From positions 372,001-436,000 of the forward strand of contig NZ_FQWT01000001.1 in assembly GCF_900129755.1 (NCBI RefSeq): DNA of 64,000 nt, in the 5' to 3' direction. The notes below the pieces were generated by a model that made no database searches, had not been told where the DNA came from, and saw only the letters and a program-made list of their open reading frames with translations. A program made the position numbers and the translations under genes. Of the stretch, positions 8,779-16,633 are shown in pieces; the first letter of the stretch is position 1, and each line of letters starts with the position of its first letter. The DNA comes from Chryseobacterium oranimense. GTDB taxonomy: Bacteria; Bacteroidota; Bacteroidia; Flavobacteriales; Weeksellaceae.

Positions 8779-9033
8779 TCAGCTTTTGAAAGAAACATGA
8801 TGTTTTTCCATATGGTTTTTCAGTTTCTGCATGGTATTTCTTCCGAAACCATGAAGCTTCATGATTTCCTGTTCAGAATAATCCGAAAGTTTTTCAAGAG
8901 AGTCAATTTTCTCTCTTTCCAAAGCTCTTCTTGCCGGTACAGCAATAATGCCATACAGGAAATTATTTTTAGTGACATGATTAACAGCACAAATGGAGCT
9001 TAAACATTTTGCCATTATAACCAGATTTATCAT
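8779..9033 (-). CDS. Small helix-hairpin-helix protein
   Basis: 84 residues. The C-terminal 55 residues (IPARRALEREKI-like start, LEKLSDYSEQEIMKLHGFGRNTMQKLKNHM) match the helix-hairpin-helix fold shared with the RNA polymerase alpha C-terminal domain. LHGFGRNTMQKL is the hairpin and second helix that contact DNA backbone. A stand-alone copy of this size is usually annotated as a DNA-binding protein. Met7 (MAKCLSS) is an alternative start. It follows the VOC genes on the same strand. Confidence 0.65.
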   Translation of the reverse strand: MINLVIMAKCLSSICAVNHVTKNNFLYGIIAVPARRALEREKIDSLEKLSDYSEQEIMKLHGFGRNTMQKLKNHMEKHHVSFKS

Positions 9034-9050
9034 GACCTGTCAATGCTTTT

Positions 9051-9464
9051 TTAATGGTTTTCAACGTATTTGTGAAAATTATTGAGGATAGCATACCAGC
9101 CATCCCGCTGCATTTCCACAGAATTCTGTTTTTCAGGATCAAAAATTTCGGTCACTTTTGTGGTGTTTTCGTCTATCTTCTCAAAGATAACTTCCACTTT
9201 CCGGCCGTCTTCCATATGGTATTTGATATTGGCATTCGGGATTACCTCATCGTAGAATCCTTCGAAATCAAAGCCAAAGCTTTTATCTTTTGCCTCCATT
9301 CTGGTCCTGAATTTCCCTCCTACCCGCAGATCATTTTCTGAACTTGGGCATTCCCAGGATTCATGGGCGAAATTCCATTTTGTAATATGTTTAGGATCGT
9401 TGAAATAATTCCAGACTTTTTCTACCGGGGCTAAAATTGTGATGTCTATCTTAATCGGGTCCAT
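9051..9464 (-). CDS. SRPBCC (AHSA1-like) protein, copy C
   Basis: 137 residues. The N-terminal block IDITILAPVEKVWNYFNDPKHITKWNFA, the central GGKFRTRMEAKD and the C-terminal helix (QRDGWYAILNNFHKYVEN) are those of activator-of-Hsp90-like/START domains. Ligand unknown. The start is 17 bases upstream of the HhH gene's start region on the same strand, and the VOC gene at 9539-9970 lies upstream. Confidence 0.8.
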   Translation of the reverse strand: MDPIKIDITILAPVEKVWNYFNDPKHITKWNFAHESWECPSSENDLRVGGKFRTRMEAKDKSFGFDFEGFYDEVIPNANIKYHMEDGRKVEVIFEKIDENTTKVTEIFDPEKQNSVEMQRDGWYAILNNFHKYVENH

Positions 9465-9489
9465 AGTTTCTATTTTTTTAATCGTTGTA

Positions 9490-9514
9490 AAAAGGCAGCC
9501 CGGACCGGACTGCC
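9490..9514 (-). terminator. Terminator of the single-domain VOC gene
   Basis: GGCAG/CTGCC with an inner CCGG/CCGG pair and one mismatch, followed on the minus strand by TTTTTAC. Confidence 0.6.
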
Positions 9515-9538
9515 CTCATAATTTAGTTAAAGATAAGA

Positions 9539-9970
9539 CTATTTTGTATATCCTTCGTTATAGTTCACCATCCAATGAACTCCGTATTTGTCCTGGAAAC
9601 TTCCGAAATAATCGCCCCAGAACTGGTCTTCAATAGGCATTTCTATATTTCCTCCTTCAGAAAGACCTTTGAAAAGCCTGTCTGCCTCCTCCTTTGATTC
9701 CGGGAAGATGGATACATAGTTGTTATTTCCCACGTTAAGGGTTTGCCCGAATGCAGGAACAATATCTGAAGCCATCAGAAGATCACCTCCGATTGGTAAC
9801 GCTATATGCATCACTCTGTTTTTATCTTCTTCCGATAAATTTTCGGTTCCGGGAGCATTTCCCATTTTATGAATCTCTCCAAGAAACTCTCCTCCGAAAA
9901 CAGATTTGTAAAAATTGAAAGCTTCTTCTGCTTTTCCGTCAAAATTTAGGTATGGATTTAATTTAGCCAT
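9539..9970 (-). CDS. Single-domain PhnB-like VOC protein
   Basis: 143 residues. MAKLNPYLNFDGKAEEAFNFYKSVFGGEF is the usual PhnB opening. HIALPIGGDLLMASDIVP and DKYGVHWMVNY complete the betaalphabetabetabeta fold. It is shorter than the two-domain relatives at 6886-8720. No reaction is assignable. The upstream spacer (9985-10020) is a TTAG/GTTA-rich run. Confidence 0.85.
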   Translation of the reverse strand: MAKLNPYLNFDGKAEEAFNFYKSVFGGEFLGEIHKMGNAPGTENLSEEDKNRVMHIALPIGGDLLMASDIVPAFGQTLNVGNNNYVSIFPESKEEADRLFKGLSEGGNIEMPIEDQFWGDYFGSFQDKYGVHWMVNYNEGYTK

Positions 9971-10040
9971 GATTTCTGATTTTTAAATGTTTTTATTAAT
10001 TAGTTAGTTAGCTAGTTTATGTTTTAGTTTACTGAAGCGC

Positions 10041-10820
10041 CTAAGTATGTTTTAAAAATTTAATGGTTTCATTAACGGTCAGATTTATCAGATCAGCATC
10101 GGTATTTCCTTCAAAATCTGCCATCATGTATGAGCCGTGACCAGCCGGAAGAATCAAAAGCCGAGATCCGGGAACCAGCCGCCACATTTCTGCCACATGC
10201 TCCGGCTTCATCACATCTCTGTCTCCACTGATGAATAATGTCGGAGCTTTTATAGATGTTAATATCTTTTCGTCCCAGTCTTCAAACGTCTGCATTCTTT
10301 TGCTGTCTTTTTCAAACATGTTTTGCAGCTTTGAAAAATCCGGGTTCAGGTTAAGAAAATTGATTTTAAGGGGCTCCGGCATTGATTCCAAGGTAGCTTC
10401 TGCCATACTTTCAAAAAAACCGTCCATCATTCCGTTTTTTTTGTAGAATGCAGAGGCAATAATGATTTTTTCAGTTAGTGCAGGGTAAAGATGGGCAATC
10501 TGCATCACGGTATTTCCTCCGTTACTGAAACCCCAGAATGAAGCTTTATCAATAGAAAGTTCCTTTAGAAGGGCAGCAACATCGTGAGCATCCTGCTCAA
10601 AGGTTTCGGGAATATCGCGATGATCTGTCATTCCATGGTTCTGTAGGTCAATGCCAATCAACTGAAAGCTATTTTCAAGCCGGGAAATAATTTCTTTATA
10701 ATCAAACAAAATAGAGGACCCTCCGCCATGAATAAGCACCAAAGGTTTTCCGGAGCCGTAAATTTCATAGTACATCCGGATTCCGTTGACCTGATGATAG
10801 CCTTTTTCTTTAGGTTCCAT
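10041..10820 (-). CDS. Alpha/beta hydrolase
   Basis: 259 residues with a complete triad: nucleophile Ser99 in GFSNGG (97-102), Asp202 in SGDRD, His228 in PAGHGS. The oxyanion motif HGGG is at 31-34. It belongs to the esterase/epoxide-hydrolase-like group, with no signal peptide, so it is cytoplasmic. The substrate is unknown. The stop of the DinB-like gene upstream is 3 bases away, so the two are cotranscribed. Confidence 0.85.
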   Translation of the reverse strand: MEPKEKGYHQVNGIRMYYEIYGSGKPLVLIHGGGSSILFDYKEIISRLENSFQLIGIDLQNHGMTDHRDIPETFEQDAHDVAALLKELSIDKASFWGFSNGGNTVMQIAHLYPALTEKIIIASAFYKKNGMMDGFFESMAEATLESMPEPLKINFLNLNPDFSKLQNMFEKDSKRMQTFEDWDEKILTSIKAPTLFISGDRDVMKPEHVAEMWRLVPGSRLLILPAGHGSYMMADFEGNTDADLINLTVNETIKFLKHT

Positions 10821-10823
10821 CCC

Positions 10824-11348
10824 TTAATATTTTAAATTTTCATCTACATCATACTTCATTCCCGGATAGTCCAGAATTTTTCTCATAAGGCCTATTTGTC
10901 CGCATAAATAATCTTCACGCCCTATACACATTCCTGCAAAATTGAGCTTGGTTTCCGGAACGAAAGGAATATTCATTCCGATTTGGAAAATTTCATCCAG
11001 TTCTTCATCGGTAGCCTCTAAGAGTTTCTGATATACTTTTGGCGAAATATCATGGAAGTTTTTCTCCAGCTCATCTAAACCGGGATACTTGAAGCTTTCG
11101 TCCAATGCCTTTCCCTGGAAGAAAAGCTCCCCATTGGGATCTTCATCTCTGAGTCCTAAAACCCAGCCCAGCCCATAACGCATGTTGACAAAGTTTCCTG
11201 CCATCCAGACAATATGATTGGTTTTTCCTTCAATCCTTTTCAGGGCATCTTCTTCCGAAATGCCTTCCAGAGCATTAAGAAAGCTTTGGGAGTGCATTCT
11301 GTACGCAGGAATGATAACCTCTAATTTTTTTGATTTTGGTGTGTCCAT
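10824..11348 (-). CDS. DinB-like four-helix protein lacking metal ligands
   Basis: 174 residues, DinB-like in length and helix layout. Aligned with its neighbour at 11418, the three usual metal-binding His are replaced: NWILGH becomes VWMAGN (His to Asn), and the HEIYHSGQ motif reads REDYLCGQ (His to Arg and His to Leu). It therefore probably does not bind a metal as typical DinB/YfiT enzymes do, which are thiol-dependent transferases with Ni or Zn. It may keep only a structural or regulatory role. It sits immediately upstream of, and 3 bases from, the hydrolase gene. Confidence 0.7.
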   Translation of the reverse strand: MDTPKSKKLEVIIPAYRMHSQSFLNALEGISEEDALKRIEGKTNHIVWMAGNFVNMRYGLGWVLGLRDEDPNGELFFQGKALDESFKYPGLDELEKNFHDISPKVYQKLLEATDEELDEIFQIGMNIPFVPETKLNFAGMCIGREDYLCGQIGLMRKILDYPGMKYDVDENLKY

Positions 11349-11417
11349 TGTTTGATTTTTTAGTTGTTTTAAAATGATATCTTTCCGGATACTTAAGGGA
11401 TAAAGCCTATTCTGATG

Positions 11418-11903
11418 CTATTTGATGGCACCCGGTTTTCCTAAAATTCTTCTGAGGTAACCCAGCTGTCCGCTGTGATAAATTTCGTGAAGACAGAAAA
11501 TAGCAATATCATTAATGGTTTCGGGATTAAAACTTTCCAGACTGATGAGTTTCTGTTCCAGTCTGTCTTGAGATTTTTGCAGGTAAGACTTTAATTCATC
11601 AAAAGCAATCAATTCGTCTTTTCTTTCCAACGGAATCTCTCCCCTGTTGTAGAATGAAAATTTCTCGTTGTCCCATACAGGTTCTTCGCCCAGGGTATTC
11701 AGGAATGCATTTCTTATGTAAATTAAATGACCAAGGATCCAGTTCAGGCAGTTAGCTTCACCGTTTGGAAAAACCATAGATTCTTCATGGGTAATGCCGT
11801 CAATATTCATTGAAATCACTTTGTAATTGCTGAATACCTGAACTTTTACTATTTCAATATCGTTTGATTTTGTTTCCATAGCAGTAGGTTTATTTGAGTC
11901 CAT
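11418..11903 (-). CDS. DinB-family protein with intact metal site
   Basis: 161 residues. The three His expected in DinB/YfiT-like metal sites are present: one in NWILGHLIYIRN and two in CLHEIYHSGQLGYLRRILG. Family members use a divalent metal and a small thiol such as bacillithiol. The thiol used here is unknown. Met9 (METKSN) is a possible shorter start. It is followed by the degenerate paralogue at 10824-11348. Confidence 0.8.
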   Translation of the reverse strand: MDSNKPTAMETKSNDIEIVKVQVFSNYKVISMNIDGITHEESMVFPNGEANCLNWILGHLIYIRNAFLNTLGEEPVWDNEKFSFYNRGEIPLERKDELIAFDELKSYLQKSQDRLEQKLISLESFNPETINDIAIFCLHEIYHSGQLGYLRRILGKPGAIK

Positions 11904-11966
11904 GACTTGCAGACAGGAAAATGGATTGGATATTCTTCCTGCTCAGGTCATGAATACATTCAGTTT

Positions 11967-12380
11967 TTAAGATTGAGCAGGGAATTGAGAAACATCTGTA
12001 AAGATAACATTCCATCCATGCCCGTTGATGTCCCAAAAGGAATTCTGATACATCCATCCCTCATCCTGAGGTTCTTCATGCTGATAAGCACCGTTTTCCA
12101 GAGCCGTATTTACTACCTGGTCCACTTCTTCGCGGCTGTTCAGGCCAATGGCAACAAGTACCTGGGTGGTATCACCTTTTGGAACAGGTCTTTCAGAAAA
12201 TGACTGGAAATATTCTTCTGATAAAAACATAACGTAAATACTGTCGTCTTTCATGACAACACAGATGCCTTTTTCATTAGACATCTCCTCAGCAATAGAA
12301 AAACCCAGCTTGGTCCAAAATTCCCTTGTTTTCTGTACGTCCTTCACTGGAAGGTTGACGTAGATCTGATTGATTTTCAT
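11967..12380 (-). CDS. VOC-family glyoxalase-like protein
   Basis: 137 residues, one VOC domain (IYVNLPVKDVQKTREFWTKLGF at the start, FWDINGHGWNVIFTD at the end). This subtype is common in Bacteroidota as a lactoylglutathione-lyase-like protein of unknown substrate. The motif WDINGHGW keeps a His and an acidic residue where glyoxalases bind metal. It sits between the DinB gene and the Crp-type regulator. Confidence 0.8.
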   Translation of the reverse strand: MKINQIYVNLPVKDVQKTREFWTKLGFSIAEEMSNEKGICVVMKDDSIYVMFLSEEYFQSFSERPVPKGDTTQVLVAIGLNSREEVDQVVNTALENGAYQHEEPQDEGWMYQNSFWDINGHGWNVIFTDVSQFPAQS

Positions 12381-12456
12381 ATTATATTGTTTAGTGTTAA
12401 ACTTTTAACCAAAATTACCAAGCCTTTATGAAAATCAACTTGCCATAAGACAAGAT

Positions 12457-13047
12457 TTAATTTTTCTTTGGATGAGATACGATTTCTTTGCGGATACGGC
12501 TTAAAGAAGTATCTGTGACGCCCAGATAGGAGGCCACCTGCTTAAGAGGTGCAAACTGTAAAACCTGAGGTTTCTGCTCCAAAAGATTAAGATAACGTCT
12601 GGTGGCGGAAAGGGTAAACATTTCTACAGATCGCTGCTTGTAAACAAAAAGTTCTTTTGACATCCATGCCCTTCCCCATTCTCTGAGATTCGGTATTTTA
12701 TGGAACAGTTCCTGAAAGGTCTCATAATCAAACCTCCAGCATTCACAATCTGTAATGCAGATGATATTTTCCTGGGATGGAACCCTCTGAAAAAGCGATA
12801 AAACCTCAATAATGATCTCATTATCTGCAAAAAAGTGTGTGGTTACCTCATTCCCGTTAAAATCATTTACATAGGAACGGGCAAGGCCTTTTTCCAGGAT
12901 ATAGTATTCGTTGGCAGTTTTTCCTTCTTGCAGAATGATATCTCCCTTCTGAAAAAAAACTTTTTCATGAGCCTGGAATATTTCTTCAAGCTCTTCATGC
13001 AGAAAAAACGGAAAGTCGTAGCAGATCTCTAAGGCTTTGCTGGTCAT
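12457..13047 (-). CDS. Crp/Fnr-type transcription regulator
   Basis: 196 residues. A cyclic-nucleotide-binding-like beta-barrel fills about 20-130 (GDIILQEGKTANEYYILEKG). A C-terminal winged helix follows, with recognition helix LKQVASYLGVTDTSLSRIRKE at about 168-188. The Arg/Ser pair that contacts cAMP in true CRP is not evident, so the effector is unknown. Bacteroidota proteins of this type are often called cNMP-binding regulators. It may control the adjacent VOC/DinB cluster, but no operator was recognised. Confidence 0.85.
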   Translation of the reverse strand: MTSKALEICYDFPFFLHEELEEIFQAHEKVFFQKGDIILQEGKTANEYYILEKGLARSYVNDFNGNEVTTHFFADNEIIIEVLSLFQRVPSQENIICITDCECWRFDYETFQELFHKIPNLREWGRAWMSKELFVYKQRSVEMFTLSATRRYLNLLEQKPQVLQFAPLKQVASYLGVTDTSLSRIRKEIVSHPKKN

Positions 13048-13279
13048 TGAGTCGATGTCTTTTTAAGTTTTTAAAAATATCATTTTTAATTGAATCCGTA
13101 ATAAATCGAATTAAACAAAATCGATAGACAACATAAATAAAGCTGCAATAACCGTTACTAACAGTAGTTTTTAATCTTTCTAAATAATTAAACACAGACT
13201 CACATATATGCAAATACAATGTTTATAAATTTATACCATTTGAGAAATTTAGAGAATAAAATTAAGCCTTCAAAGTATA

Positions 13280-14491
13280 TTAGAATAAAGAAAGCTGGAT
13301 CGGCTTAGGGTTTTCAGGAGGTTTTGCATCTCCGAAGACCGTTTTTCCGCCGAAGCGAAACGAATTCTGTCTTTCCTCTTCGATAACCTGCTGGATATCA
13401 AAATCAGGAGTAAAATCTTTTTCGGTAGCAGCTACAATCTGATGCAGCTTGTTTAAAGTATTCAGCTTATCGGAATTTCCGAGCTTTGATTTTTCGATTC
13501 CTTTCCTGAGGATATTGATGCTTTCATCATAGGTTTTGGTAGGAACCGGGAAAGGGTGCCCGTCTTTGCCGCCATGGGCAAACGAAAACCTGGCCGGATC
13601 CGTAAACCTTGAAGGTGCTCCATGAATCACTTCACTGACCAAAGCCAGGGATTGCATAGTTCTGGGACCTACTCCTTCCAGCATCAGAAGATCTTCAAAA
13701 TTTTGAGGCTGCTGTTCACGGGTTACGTATAGAAGAGCTCCCAGGCGTTTCAGATCCACGTCTGAAGCCTGTACATCATGATGGGCGGGAAGAATTAACC
13801 TTGAAAAATCTTTCATCACATCAATGGAGTCGGTATGGGAAATATCCAGAATTCCTTTCCTGTTCTCTGAAGCATCCGCATCCGTAAGATTAAGAATTTT
13901 TCCTCTTGAAATACCGTTAATCCCTGTGTGAGGTTCTTCTATAAATGATTTTATGTTTTCTGAATGCCAGTGATAACGTCTTGCCGTACCATCGGACTCG
14001 TGCATACCCTGCTGCACTACACTCCAGCTTCCATTGTCTGTCAAAATAAAATTATGGAGATAGAGCTGGTAACCATCCTGAATGGCTGTATTATCTACTT
14101 TTGCAGAAAGTTTGCTGGCTTTTACCAGTTCATGACCGTTGAGCCCTGTTTGATCAGCAATCTGAAGGAGCTCTGAAGGAGTGTCTTTTGAAAATTTTCC
14201 TTTTCCTCCACAGATGTACAGTCCCAGCGATTTTGAATTCGGATTGATGGAACGTTTCAAAGCGCCCATCACAGATGTAGTAATCCCGGAGGAATGCCAG
14301 TCCATTCCCATGACAGCTCCAAAGCTCTGGAACCAAAACGGATCCGCAAGCCTTCTGAGAACTTCGTCTTTCCCATAATCCATCAGGATAACTTCTATAA
14401 TGGAAAGTCCGAGCGCAGACATACGCTCGTAAAGCCACGGCGGGACTTTTCCGTAATGTAATGGCAGATCTGCTGTTCCTGAACGTTTCAT
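13280..14491 (-). CDS. DUF763 protein with C-terminal clamp-binding motif
   Basis: 403 residues, the full length of the DUF763 family, whose function is unknown. The start MKRSGTADLPLHYGKVPPWL and the block CGGKGKFSKDTPSEL are family hallmarks. Residues 265-283 (FEDLLMLEGVGPRTMQSLA) form a helix-hairpin-helix that would bind DNA backbone. The very last residues are QLSLF (399-403), an exact match to the bacterial sliding-clamp (beta) pentapeptide. Together these suggest a DNA-metabolism protein recruited to the clamp, which is inference. A promoter -7 element (TACCTTTG) lies just upstream. Confidence 0.8.
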   Translation of the reverse strand: MKRSGTADLPLHYGKVPPWLYERMSALGLSIIEVILMDYGKDEVLRRLADPFWFQSFGAVMGMDWHSSGITTSVMGALKRSINPNSKSLGLYICGGKGKFSKDTPSELLQIADQTGLNGHELVKASKLSAKVDNTAIQDGYQLYLHNFILTDNGSWSVVQQGMHESDGTARRYHWHSENIKSFIEEPHTGINGISRGKILNLTDADASENRKGILDISHTDSIDVMKDFSRLILPAHHDVQASDVDLKRLGALLYVTREQQPQNFEDLLMLEGVGPRTMQSLALVSEVIHGAPSRFTDPARFSFAHGGKDGHPFPVPTKTYDESINILRKGIEKSKLGNSDKLNTLNKLHQIVAATEKDFTPDFDIQQVIEEERQNSFRFGGKTVFGDAKPPENPKPIQLSLF

Positions 14492-14495
14492 TGTA

Positions 14496-14503
14496 CAAAG
14501 GTA
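14496..14503 (-). promoter_or_regulatory. -7 promoter element for the DUF763 gene
   Basis: TACCTTTG on the minus strand matches TAnnTTTG. It ends 5 bases before the ATG at 14491, implying a leaderless or nearly leaderless message. Confidence 0.4.
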
Positions 14504-14588
14504 GTTATCGTATTGTTATTTTTTGATGATTGGGATCATCTGTTTTATTAAGTTTTGGCTAAAGCCGTAGGATGATTATTTTTTTGAG

Positions 14589-14606
14589 AACGGGCTGAAG
14601 CCCGTT
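14589..14606. repeat. Short perfect hairpin
   Basis: AACGGGCT, loop GA, AGCCCGTT, 17 bases past the end of the VOC gene at 14623. A second smaller palindrome GGCTAAAGCC lies nearby at about 14558. No T-run follows on the minus strand, so it may be a repeat element rather than a terminator. Confidence 0.5.
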
Positions 14607-14622
14607 TCTATTGATAGATTTA

Positions 14623-15027
14623 TTAATGTATTGAAAAGAATTCAAGATTCTGATGCTTTTCTTCATCAAATTCTTCATTGAAGATGATTTTATTTCCAAA
14701 AGGGTCATCCACAGTAAAAGAAACTGCTCCATAAAACGTTTTTTCCAGCCCGGGACGGTTGCATTTATACTTTTTATCCAGCAGCTCTTTATGGTATTCA
14801 GCAACTCCCTGTCCCCAGATAAATACCCGGCTTCCCGGAGTTCCATCACCATGATGCTCACTTAAATGAAGGAGAATGTCTCCTTTTTTCACTTCCATAT
14901 AAACGGGGGTATTTTCTTCAAAATGATGTTCCCATACGATCTCAAAACCCAGCCATTCTATATAAAACTCCAAGGCTTTCCTGTAATCAAAAATTCTCAG
15001 TACCGGAATAATCTTTTCTGCTTTCAT
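14623..15027 (-). CDS. Glyoxalase superfamily (bleomycin-resistance-like) protein
   Basis: 134 residues, one VOC domain. The opening KIIPVLRIFDYRKALEFYIEWLGFEIVWEH and HLSEHHGDGTPGSRV are the pattern of the glyoxalase/bleomycin-resistance-like group. The C-terminal FTVDDPFGNKIIFNE ends in the usual acidic metal ligand. Drug binding has not been shown from sequence, and most such chromosomal genes have unknown roles. It is followed by the hairpin at 14589. Confidence 0.8.
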   Translation of the reverse strand: MKAEKIIPVLRIFDYRKALEFYIEWLGFEIVWEHHFEENTPVYMEVKKGDILLHLSEHHGDGTPGSRVFIWGQGVAEYHKELLDKKYKCNRPGLEKTFYGAVSFTVDDPFGNKIIFNEEFDEEKHQNLEFFSIH

Positions 15028-15040
15028 GGTTAAATGTGTT

Positions 15041-15066
15041 TATTGCCTATTACCTATTACCTATTG
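15041..15066. repeat. Seven-base tandem repeat
   Basis: Three to four copies of CTATTRC in a row (tattgcctattacctatta then cctattgc), lying in the spacer between two VOC genes. Confidence 0.6.
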
Positions 15067-15071
15067 CAAAA

Positions 15072-15419
15072 CTAAGTATGCTGAAGTATATTAATCAGGT
15101 TTCCAAACGGATCTTTTACAAAAAATCTTCGTACGCCCCAGCTTTCATCTGCCATTCCATAAGTAATTTCAAAGCCTTCCTGCTTTATTTTTTTATAGAG
15201 TTCATCTACATTATCCACTTCTATTGAAAGTAAAGGCACTTCCGTATTATTTCCGCCCTGAGCGGCAAAACTGACCTGAACTTTAGCTTCCTGATCATTT
15301 CCGAGAGTTTTGATCCATCCGTGATCCATGAGGACTTCCAGCCCTAAAATATCCTGATAAAAAAGATCAGCTTTAGAAAGATCTTCTGCTTTTATATTGG
15401 CGACAATTCTTTTGATCAT
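15072..15419 (-). CDS. Single-domain VOC protein
   Basis: 115 residues: KRIVANIKAEDLSKADLFYQDILGLEVLMDHGW at the start and RRFFVKDPFGNLINILQHT at the end. It is a compact glyoxalase/dioxygenase-like VOC domain without added parts. The final DPFGNLINI strand carries a possible metal ligand region, but the usual Glu is replaced by an Asn-Ile stretch. Substrate unknown. Confidence 0.8.
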   Translation of the reverse strand: MIKRIVANIKAEDLSKADLFYQDILGLEVLMDHGWIKTLGNDQEAKVQVSFAAQGGNNTEVPLLSIEVDNVDELYKKIKQEGFEITYGMADESWGVRRFFVKDPFGNLINILQHT

Positions 15420-15446
15420 TTTACAATTATTTGGAAATTCCTAAGG

Positions 15447-15485
15447 CCTAAAAAGCCTTGCAAAACGTAGCGTCTGCAAGGCTTT
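15447..15485 (-). terminator. Terminator of tpx
   Basis: AAAGCCTTGCA and TGCAAGGCTTT (11 bp, perfect) around a 12-base loop, followed by TTTTAGG on the minus strand. Confidence 0.65.
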
Positions 15486-15504
15486 CTGCAAAAATTATTG
15501 TTTT

Positions 15505-16005
15505 CTATTTATTCAGGGCATCAATTGCTGCGCTGTAGTCCGGCTCCTGGGCAATTTCTGAAACCTGTTCCGTATAAACAACTTTATTGTTCTCGTCCGT
15601 CACGATCACTGCACGACTTAACAGCCCTTTCATCGGGGAATCCGTAATGGTCACTTGATAATCGTCACCAAAACTGCTTCTGAAATCTGAAAGGGTTTCC
15701 ACATTATTCAACCCCTCAGCTGCACAGAATCTTCCCAGTGCAAAAGGAAGGTCTTTGGAAACATTGATCACTACGGTATTATCAAGACTTGAAGCTTCTT
15801 CATTAAATTTTCTTGCAGAAGCGGCACAAATTCCTGTATCAATACTTGGAAAGATATTGAATACTTTCTTTTTGCCGTCAAAATCAGAAAGAAGTTTCAC
15901 ATTCAGATTGGAATCCACCAATGCAAAATCTTTTACCGTTGTTCCTACTGAGGGAAGAGTTCCTATTGTATTTACCGGATTTCCTTTAAGTGTAATCGCT
16001 GCCAT
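15505..16005 (-). CDS. tpx: Thiol peroxidase, cytoplasmic
   Basis: 166 residues, an atypical 2-Cys peroxiredoxin that reduces hydrogen and lipid peroxides using thioredoxin. The peroxidatic Cys is C60 in [15 protein letters not shown], preceded by the peroxiredoxin FPSID/T motif. The resolving Cys is C94 in GRFCAAEG. No signal peptide is present. A secreted paralogue lies at 38678-39235. The gene has its own promoter and terminator. Confidence 0.95.
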   Translation of the reverse strand: MAAITLKGNPVNTIGTLPSVGTTVKDFALVDSNLNVKLLSDFDGKKKVFNIFPSIDTGICAASARKFNEEASSLDNTVVINVSKDLPFALGRFCAAEGLNNVETLSDFRSSFGDDYQVTITDSPMKGLLSRAVIVTDENNKVVYTEQVSEIAQEPDYSAAIDALNK

Positions 16006-16025
16006 AATTTTATTTTTTAGTTTTT

Positions 16026-16033
16026 CAAATTTA
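16026..16033 (-). promoter_or_regulatory. -7 promoter element of tpx
   Basis: TAAATTTG on the minus strand, 20 bases upstream of the ATG at 16005. Confidence 0.45.
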
Positions 16034-16167
16034 CTTAAAATAGGAAGTTTTACAGGCCAATGAAAGGTTAAATAATTCTTAAAGTGGAAATAAAAAAACT
16101 TATTTATTACAGATCATTTACCCGAAACAAATTTTAATTATATTCGCAATCCAAAAAAATAATAACC

Positions 16168-16620
16168 ATGCGAAAAAAAATTACTTTCCTGCTCTTTGGA
16201 GTACCGGTTTTTGGTTTCGCTCAGTCTGTGATCGGTAATATCAATTCCGGGGCAGTTTCTGATACCAATTTCACGCATTCCGTAGGGGAAATCTACGTAA
16301 TTCCTACCGATCCCAATCAGGCCAGTTCAGGGACTATGGGTATGTTTTACCAGTCTGTTCTGCAGGTTCTGGGTGTTAAAGAACTTGAAAAAGACAATGT
16401 CAAGATTTATCCCAATCCTACTACCGATTTTGTTCACATTACTTTAAACTCCAGAACAAAAATTGAAGAGGCTGAAGTGTATGATACTTCGGGAAGACTT
16501 GTTTTAACAATAAAACCGGATAATGGAAAACTGGATCTGCGCAGCCTGAATTCCGGGATTTATATGATCTCTTTTAAAAATCCCGATATCAAACCTATTA
16601 AAATCATTAAAAAACCTTAA
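16168..16620 (+). CDS. Secreted protein with T9SS type A sorting domain
   Basis: 150 residues. A signal peptide (KKITFLLFGVPVFGFAQ) is followed by a short beta-rich stretch and a C-terminal type A sorting domain from about 75 (IYPNPTTDFVHI, then IYMISFKN). Such domains send proteins through the type IX secretion system and are then removed. The cargo portion, about 50 residues, has no recognised enzyme domain. The next gene starts 13 bases after the stop. Confidence 0.85.
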   Translation: MRKKITFLLFGVPVFGFAQSVIGNINSGAVSDTNFTHSVGEIYVIPTDPNQASSGTMGMFYQSVLQVLGVKELEKDNVKIYPNPTTDFVHITLNSRTKIEEAEVYDTSGRLVLTIKPDNGKLDLRSLNSGIYMISFKNPDIKPIKIIKKP

Positions 16621-16633
16621 AAACTAATCAAAC

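Noticed and set aside
14154..14498. 114-codon minus frame over the DUF763 start
   Set aside because: Shadow of DUF763 in another frame; it has no domain, and the DUF763 frame is well supported.
14559..14861. 100-codon minus frame over the VOC gene at 14623
   Set aside because: Out-of-frame shadow of the VOC gene; no homology seen.
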